Shown: positions 49,691-60,800 of the stretch, piece by piece
Numbering within the stretch: the stretch's first letter is position 1
How the letters are laid out: every line of letters starts with the position of its first letter
NCBI GenBank assembly: GCA_036877525.1
Contig: JAZGTH010000019.1
Coordinates: 1,338,001 to 1,402,000, forward strand
DNA from: Chromobotia macracanthus
Lineage: Eukaryota; Chordata; Actinopteri; Cypriniformes; Botiidae
Length of the DNA stretch: 64,000 nt
Direction of reading: 5' to 3'
Translations under genes and position numbers: made by a program
Notes under the pieces: model-generated
What the model saw: the letters and a program-made list of their open reading frames with translations, nothing else
The model's database searches: none
What the model was told of the DNA's origin: nothing

Positions 49691-52374
49691 GTAAATTAAT
49701 GCCTTTATGGTGAAAACTGAGCACTGCACACAGGTCACAGGTCAGAGGCTACAGTTTTAGGTCATGGTTTGGTGGAGTCTCTTGAGGGGCCTGGTTTTGC
49801 CATGCTGATCACTAACCTGTATTCTTTATAGGCCCAAGCTTCCTGTAAGGAATCGCAATACAATGCCACACTGATCCATTTCCATCCCTAGAGCGATGTC
49901 TGCCAACTTGCTCCTAATGAGTAGTATCACACTTTGGCTTTAACAGGAAAGCGGGTAGACATTAAAGAATCAAATGTTAACAGTTATTGAACTAATTTAC
50001 TCATCTTGACGTGGTTGCTTGACTGTAGGATTTCCTGTTCCACTGTCAGTAGCTATTAAGGGGTGTAAGCGAGGGTTCTCATTGACTAGAAGTCAAGTTT
50101 TTCAAGAGAAAAGGAAAATCAACAGAAAAATCAGACAGAAAGCAATATAAAGAAGGAAGGAAATAAAAACATTGAAGGAAAGGAGGAAATTAGAGAAGAG
50201 ATGCATTGATGCCAGGGTGAAATGGTAGGGAGAGTGAGGGTGTGACCAAAGAAAAAGAGAGATATGGACAGGTCAGGTACTCAAATTGAAGCAAAGTTAA
50301 AGGATAAAAATGAAGGAAACTTTGTGTGGTCCAGTGGCAAAGGCCAATGATTTAGAGGTTGTTGATCCTGGGCAGACAGCCCAGCGGCTCAGCACAACCA
50401 ATGACTCACTCACTCTCACACACACTTACTGGGAGCTGCTGGCTCACTGTCTAAGTCACCACACTTAAAACATCCTTATGTGTTTAGAGTCATTGAAGTG
50501 GAAACCAGGGCCTGCACCCATTGCTGGAAAGAGCTACTGAATCCTTCTCTCTCTTTTTCTCTCTTGCTCCCTCCCTTCAAAATGTTCATAAACAGATGGC
50601 TGGACCTCATTAGCCATGTCACAACTATTGAGAACATCATGAACACATTCCATTCTCTCTGAATATGAAAGTCTGTACATGAAATGTTAGAATAAAGAAG
50701 AACAGGTCATTCATTACAAGGCGTAAAGCACATTTATTGTCTCTCTTAAATCTGACTAGGATTAGGGGACTGTATACATCAATTTATATAAAAATATAAA
50801 AGAATTATTTACTAATCCTTAATTTACATGTCAGGATTGCAGGTTAGTCATGTAATTTAAGCATAAGGTGTGTTTAACTTCATGCAGTGCTGCACAGACG
50901 ATCAACATATGACTTGAAGCAGTGCATGCTGGCTAGAAATTTTTGTCTGACTTCACACAGCGTCGATCCCACATCACTGTGATGTGACAACGATGACATG
51001 TTTATTCTGACACCTTCAGTATCACTAGTACTCACTTATTTGTGTTTTAATAACAATTAAAACTCTGTTCATGTAAACTTAATATGTTACATTGTGTAAC
51101 ATATTAATAAAATAAAAGTAAAAAGAATATACAACCCACTTTATTCCTAATTTAATAATATAATCTTTAACTTATTCTAAAACTTTAAACCATAACTACA
51201 GTCAAATTTTAAAATGTATTTTACCCTTCAAGTGCAAGGACATTTCTAAATTTGTAAAGTTTGCAAAGAACCCTAACCTTAACTTCGCAAAGGAATTTGG
51301 CATTTATGATCACGTGATCCTGGGTTGCACGTTGCGATTCACTTTGAAAACTGCAATACTGCCTCTGATTTAAACCCAACAGCAAATATTCCACATAAAT
51401 TTTAATGTTTGTTTTTACAATCACCATATGAATAAATTAAAAGGTTTATTGCCACAAAATGTTTTCAAGGTAACAGAGTAAAAATAACATGGCAGTGACA
51501 TATATCAACCTGTAGGGTGTTCCAAACGCACACATATTGCTGTGCCCTCTGGGTGAGTAGTGCATAAAGTTTATTTTCTAATAAAATTCACTTAATATGT
51601 GTCCCAGACTGTTGACACTACCCTGCTCTTTTCTGAAAACTAACTGTGGTTTTACTGTAACCATATGTCAACCAAGACATTTGCAAAATGGTAATTCATC
51701 CACCAAGAAACAGGTTTACAGCAGATGTAGTCTTCTACAGCAACACCATGATTGTTTTTTAAGGATTTTGAACTTATTAGGAACTTATGCATAATCAATA
51801 AACATTATGGTTATCCCCAACAGGTTAGGAGTAGCCTACAAGATGAATGTGATGTCACCTCATTAGGCCTATTATTTTTCAGATGGCTGATAAGATTTAT
51901 AATGCATCACTACTTTTCTGACCTTCAGAAATTGATTGATGTTGTAATGTAAATAACAGGTCTTTCATTTACCTTTAGATACATTAGTGATAATACTGAG
52001 CTGCATTGACCTGCCCTTAGTCGAACCAGGTGAAAGAAAGTTTCTCTGACACAGCTAAGCAACTTCTGTCTAGGCATTCACAAGTAAACATACACCTTGT
52101 TGGGACTGACTTTGAGTGCAGTTTGCAACAGGTAAGAACAGTTTTTAAAATATTTTATTAGTCCAAATGCCCCTAATTATAATGAATAAATTCCACACAT
52201 TTTGCAATTAACATTTGTTAAAAGAAAAATCTTTTTGGTGTACAGTTTATTTTAAAGGAAACTTGCATTGTTGGCCTGTGTTTCTTATTGTACATATTCT
52301 TCTTGAAAATCTTACGTAAATGTTGTGTGGGGTTGTGTGTAATACATACATCCATACAACAGTGTTTTGAAGAA

Positions 52375-52462
52375 GGAAGAAAAATCATATAGCTTTTAAC
52401 CGACATAAAGGTGAGTAAATGATAACTTAAAGTTCTTTCTTGAGTGAGCTAATCCTTTAAGA
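52375..52462. repeat. Fragment of fish inverted-repeat element
   Basis: AAGGTGAGTAAATGATAACTT followed by a TCCTTTAAG end is a degenerate copy of the terminus at 36040-36100. Confidence 0.5.
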
Positions 52463-53439
52463 ACATTACCATGGGTGTAGACAGGCCTGTTGTCAACTTT
52501 ATATGCCTGTTAAGATATTTGTTAATCTTAATATCTGTTAATATCTGTTAATGTAGTTTACCACGTCTTATCTGTGATTTTGGGGATGTTACTGGATTCT
52601 GTGTGGTCAGGGACTATACACTCCATGGTAATAAGTATTTTTCTTCGAGGGCTATTGAACCAGAGTTAAGCCTTGTTACTGCAGAATGAGACAACAGTTC
52701 CAAACCAGGGACTTTCCCAACTGAGTAAGCACAAAATATTTTTTACAATTTCCAACCTCAATTGATGACTATATATTAGGTTCTGGTTAGAGCATAACTT
52801 TTCAAATAAAACTTTTCATATAAAAAGGAATAATGCATATCGTTCTTATGTCCTCAGTAGTCTACTAAATCATAGCATATGTGAAATTGTGGTTTTCCTT
52901 TAAATTAATCTTTAAGGAGATTTCTAAGGAACTTAGAAAGGGTTACAAATTACTCAATGTCTAATAGAAAGCTTAAATATATAAATATGTTGCAGCAGTC
53001 AAAATGTGTTTGTTACAGCATCTGTGTTAAAAATGAGGGCTGAATGCATAATTTTAGAGCTCATAAATTGTGTCATCAGTCAATTGAAAATTTGGAACAG
53101 GTTGTTATTCTGTGCCTCTTTAATGTGTGTGAATATTTGTTGCCTTCTGACAGGAAATGGTTATGGAGCCAGAATATCAGTGCTCTAAGCAAGCAAGAGG
53201 ATGCCAGTGGAAGAATATTAACGCTTATGCACAATAGACAGTTAAGTCTCTCCAAGCAGATGTACTCCCAAACCACAGCTGTATTCCACGTTTTTGTGTC
53301 ACTTGCCAATGTGGCATCACTGGATTGATCACAAACCAGTCCAAGTCTTCTTTCACAGACACAAATCCTCAGCTTTGCCTCTGCACACTGCTGTATGTGA
53401 GTCATTGTCATTTTCATCATGCGAGAAGATAGATAAAAC

Positions 53440-53900
53440 ATGCTTGGCCCGCTTCTGAACGCTGTACAGCCCTAGCTGGATATGGTGGCTGGCTGTTCAG
53501 ACCTTAAGGCCATTCCCATAATTACCCAGCAGTCCGATCACTGAGGATTCCTTTAACTGCTGATCTGTGCTGATAATCAGCCAGTGTTCTGGTCAGGGCT
53601 AGACCCCCAAGGATGAACAGGTGCGGTAATGCAACTGATTGTAACTAATGCAACTAACGTCTGTTCAGAGAGGACATTCCCCTGTGGACTTTCAATCCAA
53701 AGATCTCTCTATAGATGAGAAGAAAAGAGGACTTGTCTTGCATTTGGCTCAGTCTTATCAGAAACCCTCTGAACAGCAAGAATGCCAGACATTCTCATAT
53801 CTCTGCTAACATAACACTGTTAGACATGCTAATCGACAGACTAGCCCCTTTTTAGCCCCTGATCAGCTAGCTGAGCAGTTTGGGGTTTTTTGCCTCCAAT
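53440..53900. promoter_or_regulatory. Candidate HHIP proximal regulatory block
   Basis: Unique sequence 0.7-1.1 kb upstream of the HHIP coding start, with CCATAATTACCC, GCTGATAATCAGCC and ATGCTAATCGACAG words. Position and texture suggest a promoter-proximal enhancer. Inferred. Confidence 0.28.
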
Positions 53901-54060
53901 AATCATCAATTATCATCAATCAAACTAAAAAAGAAACAATACTGGAGAGGCTACTAATAGTAGACACTACATTTTTACAAAATGGCAAATGCTGTAATTT
54001 AATGCATTTCTGGTTTTACTTTTCGTTTTTGGCAGGCTTAATCCTACCCAAAAGGTAGTT

Positions 54061-54575
54061 CGTTTCTTTGCTCATACGACGACGCTCGTTTCCGACTGCA
54101 GAGACGTCATCGTGCGCGTTCCCCTTCTCGCGCGCTGGTTAAAAAGAAGGTGGAAAGAGCAAAGAGAAACATGTGAGCGCACTGAAGAGCATGCAACAGA
54201 CAACTTAGTTCAACTTTTGATCAGGCACCTCAACCTCTGTGCACCAACGGGATTTAACTTTTGAGCAAGGAAACGTACTACGATTTCCGTATATAACCTG
54301 ATCCCTTTTCTTATTTTTCTAATTTCGCATTAATATTCAAGATGCTTTTTCCACTGTAACAACATCATAACCAGCACTTGTCTTCATTTATTATCGCAAT
54401 TTTTTAACACATCTTTACTATTATTTAAATCAGATCACTTTATTGGCGAAGAGTTGCTTAATCAATTGTAATCATTTAACCAAACTTTTTGACGTTTGGG
54501 GACTGTATCCCCAGCTATACAGCAGTCCCGTTATTTCTGAGCAGTCGCGCTTCGCTTTTTGTTTAATCCTGTAAA
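54061..54575 (+). promoter_or_regulatory. hhip: HHIP promoter and 5' UTR region with a CpG cluster
   Basis: A cluster of about 13 CpG dinucleotides lies at 54061-54135, in otherwise CpG-poor surroundings, and includes an AGACGTCA CRE-like site near 54102. A TATATAA word lies at 54290-54296, about 280 bp before the ATG. The transcription start cannot be fixed from sequence. Confidence 0.5.
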
Positions 54576-54839
54576 ATGAAGCATTTGAAATTAGTGCTTC
54601 TGCTGGCAATCGCGGACAGTTTTTGGGATTGTGGTGATGCGAAATTCGGTGAGAAAGGAGAATTAAGTCCAAGGAGGAGGAGATGTTATGATGGAAGTCT
54701 ACCGAAACGCCTGAAGAAGAAGGAGCGAAAATTGTCACTGGAGGGCGGAGGGGAGGTTTGTCACGGGCTCTATCCTCGTGTATCTTGCTGTCCGTCCAGA
54801 AGGGCTCCATACCAGATACTCCACCGGAGAGATGCTCGG
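54576..54839 (+). CDS. hhip: HHIP exon 1
   Basis: 264 nt, 88 codons, ending phase 0 at donor CTCGG|GTATGT. It encodes the signal peptide, the GDAKFG segment and the first cysteines (VCHGLYPRVSCC). The open frame past the donor is intronic. Confidence 0.93.
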
Positions 54840-57800
54840 GTATGTTCACTGCAGTCTCATCAATGTTCTGATTATAATGCATACGTTATACTTTACAGGA
54901 GCTTTGCTGTGTTGTAATAAGGGGTTTTTAAGATGTATGTCACAACTTTATAACAGGCAGAGAGAAAGAACCTCATAATGGACAAATCGATACATATAGA
55001 GAGTACAGACAGTAGCAGGCTTTCCATAGGGATCTGCAACACTAAAGACCTGTGTCGCGGTGGTGCATGCAAGGATTTTGATAACGGAATATTAATGTGT
55101 TTCCAATATCAAACTGTCTCTTTATAACTACTCGGGCTGTATATATGGAAGTGCGTTGACATTTATTACAACTTATAATTAAGCTGATGTTTCAGTGACA
55201 GTGTGTGATTTCTCGTGGTGATAATCTCAATAGTTCAGTAGTTTCAGTTGTCTGAATAGTTTTATGAATGAGCACATTCTGTGCTGAGAAAGCATAGAAT
55301 GTTTTCTCATGTAAACAACCACCGCAAATCGACATATGCGGCTGGGTGGCATCGCACTTAGGTTTGCGACAAAAAGCCATATTGCATCATTTAATTTGCT
55401 CAAGTCATGCAAATAAGAGCGGATGAATGGAACAAAAAAAGAGTCGACATCTCCTCCTCCCCACTACACTGCCCACACACGGAGTCTTTTTGCTTATGGC
55501 AAAAGAATAACAACAACACCATTGTGTTTGTTAGTTTCACTAATGGGTGAAGCTGGAGAACATCATTCTCCCCCAGTCCTTGGTTCTGTCCAAGTGTTAA
55601 TGCCTTTGAGAGAGTATTTGTCCTGCTCCCCACCCCTTCACAAACTTACATCAATTCCCAGAGGGTCAAAATTGTTTCACTTAAGATGTTTAATAGAAGC
55701 TTGCAGGTTTTGTTGGGAAGTTAGTTCACTTGTGGTTTTATTTTGGGGTGCACTGTGTCAATGATGAATACGATAATTCATTCATAAGATCATCCATATG
55801 TTGAAACATAAAAGTAACTCTGATTATTCATTTGTGAGCATTTAAACATGCTTATGGATATTTGCAATATGACTTGCAATAAGTTTGACACTTAATGGCA
55901 AGTGATTGTATTCCAGTGAGCCTGTACATGTTTGTTTGTTCTGTCAATTTCAGCGACAAAGAACATTGTTTACATACAGTACATAATCTCAACAGCTGCT
56001 CAAATTACACTATGAACTCAAATATCAACAGAGATTCAACAGGATTAGTCATTCTTTTGAACAAATTAACTGCAGACAGATTACAACGCTTCATGCCTAA
56101 AACTATATATGGCATGTTTATTACATACTAAGTGCCTAATATTAACTAGCTTCCAAATAATCTTTGTTGGGTAATGGACAGTTTGGACAAGACTCATATA
56201 TCTGTCTTATTTGCACTGCCACATGTCAACAGCAGTAGTGTATGGCCTTAGAAGGCAATGTAGACCATAGTCTTATTTTCAGCTTTGAACAACTTTTGGC
56301 ATTTTTTGGAAAACACACACACACAAAAACAAAGGTCCTCTTGTTGCTGGTGCGGGTGATGGCAACATTGGAGCCCATCCCAGCAACATATGGGAAGAGT
56401 GCATGGTTGAGAGCACACAAATGCTTCTCTCCATGGACCATGTGCCAGTCCATGGCTTACTAAATCAATGGGCAATTTAAAGCAGGAGAATTGCCACTCA
56501 CAGATCAGCATAACACACCAACCACTGCAAGACAGAGGCTGAAGAGAGCTTGAAAATTCACTTAAAACTACATATAGAGGCATTGATACATTTTTGGTCT
56601 TGCAGACAAAGATATTTTATATTCACTTTAAATATATTTAGCATAGAGAATCTGAATATATCTGTCTGAATAGTTAATGTGGAGCAGTAAGTGGGGGAGA
56701 AGGTAGACAATTTACACTGTCTGCTGGGTGTGCTTTTCTAATTGACTTGGACAGACTGCTGATTTGTTGATACCAGCACGGGATGATGTGCCTGTCTATC
56801 TGTAAATTGGTGTTTACACATGGACCTCACACAGAGAGCTTTACCAGACTGCTGCAGCACAGGCGCATGTCTGGAGAAGGGAGCAGATTACATTGTTGTT
56901 TTATTACAGCTAATTTGTTACATAAATAAGCCTGTTCATTTTCTCAGCCCTAATCTATTGTTTACTTTTGTTTGGTGACTTAAGAAACATTTTGAGTATC
57001 CTCATTTTGCTCTGTTCGTTTCAACATGAGTTCAGCTGCCATGCGAGGTGCAATTTTTGCTTAGCTGTTTGTGAGTCCAAATAAACAAATCAAGAGAAAT
57101 CAAGTCCACATGGATGTGTGTGTGGTGTTTGTTAGGAGAGATGTTTAGAAAGTGAATGACCTCCAATTAACAAGAAAACATTCTAAAAATGTATGTCAAA
57201 CCACATAGTTTAATTTTAAGCTACAGTCATTAAATAAGAACAACTCTGTAGCATAACTTGCAAATTTGGATTATCAAATATTTCCACACTTTAAACTTTT
57301 GCTGGTTGCTTTTGGTCCTCAGATCTTCTCAACCAATAACACAGAGTGTTCTAGACTGCTGGAGGAGATTAAGTGTGCCCATTGTTCACCACATGCCCAG
57401 ATGCTCTTCCATTCACCCAAACTTGAAAAAGCACCACACAGAGAACAAGACCTACCCCGATTATGCCACGACTACTGCCAAGAATTCTACTACACCTGCC
57501 GGGGACACGTACCAGGTAAAAAACAAGATATATCCAAGAATCTTGCATAAGGTATTATAGCTTTTAGCTTCATAAGTAATATTCACTTTTGGACACTTTT
57601 TTGCAGTTAGGCTATTGTCCAGCTGAGCAAATGACCACATATTCAGAACTACATATCAAACTGCAAAGTGTCATTGTGAGAGAAAATTAAATATCTGAAA
57701 AAACTCACAAACAGAATCATTCATACTCCATTCAGGAACCACTTGTTGCTGTTTCCTGCTATTTTTGCCCAGAAGCATTAAATAATGATATTGGGTTAAT

Positions 57801-60800
57801 TATAAAACAGTTAGTTTTGATTTTTGCAAACATTTGTTTTTGGTTAATTCATTTTAGTTGTCCGGACATGTTGAATATGAATGAACCCTATAGAAAGGAG
57901 GTGGTTGTACCTTATTAGACCTAAAACATGCCTTGGTATTTCAAGCACAAATCTCACCTTGAAATAATTTCATAAGACAGTCATGAATAAATCAACGTAC
58001 ATGGAGACCTTCAGTCATTCATTATATGGCAAATTGGCATTGAGCAATTGGGTCCATTTGTTTTTAGTATTTTTGATCCAAATCCCTGAAAGCTCTACCA
58101 TAGTTGTTAAGCTCACATTTAAACACATTTCAGTGGACACACGCCCCAAACAAAGCCTCAAATGTAAATGAATTATTTTATGACCCATTTCTTCCCCTTG
58201 GTTATTTGGCAAGCATCTTATTTTACGTCAACACGGCCTGCCGAGATGTGTTTTGCGTTTATGTGCGTCTGTCTTTGGGTATGTGTGTGCACCGTCTGAC
58301 TACAGTCTGAACATGACTGACACTCACACCTCACCTCACTGGTAGAACACACACACTTCACAGGATGCGGCAAGGCAAAACAAGGCCTGTTCTGGGTAAT
58401 GCTCACATAATCAGTTTGTTTTTCTTGGTGGTAGCTTACGTTTAATGAAAAGACAAACATTAAGGCCTCTGAAACATAAGGGCGAAAACAGATGGCAGTG
58501 GGGAGGAGTCCAAAGACCTGAGAAGCTCTAAAGCCATCAGGTTAGTATTTTCTTCGCAACATGAATGACATCAGGAGCTAACATCCAATAGTTGAGTCTG
58601 GGTGTGTGGCTGTATAGTATTGCAACATTCCCTACTTGATGCATTCCATCAGATGGAATGGTATGCAAAAGCTGGCCGCCAGACCAAACCTTCTTTCTAT
58701 CAGCACAGCCATAACAGATTAGATAGGGGCCGATATGCAAACAGGGAACGCAAGCCACACACACATATACACCCACGAAAATATAAATACACCAACAAAT
58801 TGGACATAGAATACATACAATTTACATCTCAGCCTTTCCCTTTGAAACAGATAAATAAGGGTGTGCAATATGTTTCAACTCTTGGTAGAGAGAGGAAGCA
58901 TAAGGATAGAGAAAAGAGAGAAAATCTCTTTGGCTCTGTCAAAGCAAGAGAACAGGAGCAAGGGCTAAAAGACTCTCCCCCCTCTTCTCTCCCCCTCCCA
59001 AATCAGCATATGTGGTGACGAATGACACATTTATTTTTCTACAAAGGTTGTGTATATGTAAAACTGCTGAGGTGCATCAAGATGTCAAGTACTTTGGGTG
59101 GCCACCCAGGTTGCTTTGGAAGATAACCAGATGGAAGTATAACTATAGCACTGAGGATGTGGAGTCTCTGTCTCTCTTTCTTTCTCTCTCTGTCTCTCTC
59201 TCTCTCTCAGTCACTCTGTCCTTGTTTTTCATAAGCCAGTACAATAAAACTAGAACATATTGTGGAGGGGCTGACAGTGTTTGAGGCCACACAGTGATTT
59301 AGCATGTTTAGGGAAGTTGTAAATTGTTCAAATTAGACAGTTCTTCAAATACATACAACACATTTTAATATGTATGTATATATGTATATACGTGTGTATT
59401 TTAACCATATTTTTAGACCATGATTGCAGATTTGTTTTCAACAGTTTCTTGTGAAAAACTCAAGCAAAACATACCTCACGGTATTTACTTTCAATCCCCT
59501 GAGATTGAAAGAAAAACATTTCAGTTTTACTGTTCGTTGTTTGTTCAGCGTATCTACAGCGTAACTAATTTGATGTCACGAACATTAAGCTATAAAATGG
59601 TTTGGATAACTTTAAATATGCTTAGCTTATATCATTTTAAATTAGCTGCCAGATTTCTATTAATATTTCATATTTTTATCAATTAAAAAAAATCTGCTTT
59701 GCACATTACTTTCCTGTAGTGTAGCAGTGTTATAGCAGATACACTGGACCTCTGCCTGTTGCTGACAGACATTATGCAGTAATGTACAAGCTCTGAAAAG
59801 TAGTTTTAAGAGTGTAAATGATCACCATTACAGCACAGATGCTGCAGTACCTCTTGTGACCCCAAAAGTGTAATAGAGACACATAGATCCTGACCTTTTA
59901 GATACAGCTACCATCACTGACAACAACTCACACCAGCAGGCCAAACATAACCACTGCGGCTTGGATGTGGGTGGCATGGCAGTGTGATTGGAGGTGGTGG
60001 GCATGTGTGTATTTGACCTCACTGTTTTGTTTAGATGTTTAAAGGATATCCTATCACTTCTGTTTTTGTTGCCACCTCCCTCCCTTCCCTGGGCAGTATA
60101 GGGGGTCGTTGAAAGATGAAAGAAAGGAGAGGAGTATGTTTGTATTTTTATCACTGCTGTGTTTGCTCCTCTTTCCCCATAAGAGGATTTAGCAAAAGTG
60201 GTAACCATATCACTCTGGTTGTTTTTAGGTCACCGTGGGGCTGCCAACCCGAGTTCTTTTCTCTCCATCGTTCTAACAACTACTGCCATCATTCAAACAG
60301 AAAAAAGACAAACTTCCTAGAAGAAAGAAAGTTCATAGAAACTTAGAAAAGTTTGATTTAAGCACTACCACACACTTATTTTGTTTCAGGTTTTTGGTTG
60401 CTTTTTTAAACTCCCCAACTCTTGGTGTCTGAATAATACTGAATTTATTTTGGCTCCTATTGGAGAAATAAATAAGGGTGTTTTCACTAAAAGTAAGCAA
60501 GCAAACGTAATCTCTGAAATATAATCAATCAGTCTGGATGTGTGCTTATCATTTATTTGGACTTGACCAGCATGTTCCAACAGAATGGTGGAGATACAGA
60601 GAGAGTTAGTATTTGGCATTTTTGGTTTTAATTAAACTGTTAAAATGTGCAACATTTTAAACATGTGGACCACACATGCCTGAAACAGTTTATAATACCT
60701 CACTGCGGGTTAACCATCATATAATTGTGACATCCAGAAGTTAGGTTAGGTTAAGAAGTTAGGTTTTAAAAGTGTGACAAATGGGTCAAGGTCTGGAGTG

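Larger units (their letters stand above)
22691..54060. other. 31-kb gene-free interval upstream of HHIP
   Basis: I find no supportable protein-coding gene here. It contains scattered repeats and transposon relics (listed separately) and several non-repetitive blocks whose texture, with homeodomain, Oct, TCF and GLI-like motifs, resembles vertebrate conserved non-coding elements. By synteny it matches the regulatory gene desert between GYPA and HHIP in mammals. Confidence 0.6.

Noticed and set aside
54472..54882. 136-codon minus-strand frame across HHIP exon 1
   Set aside because: It is the antisense shadow of HHIP exon 1, whose sense translation is clearly homologous to HHIP.
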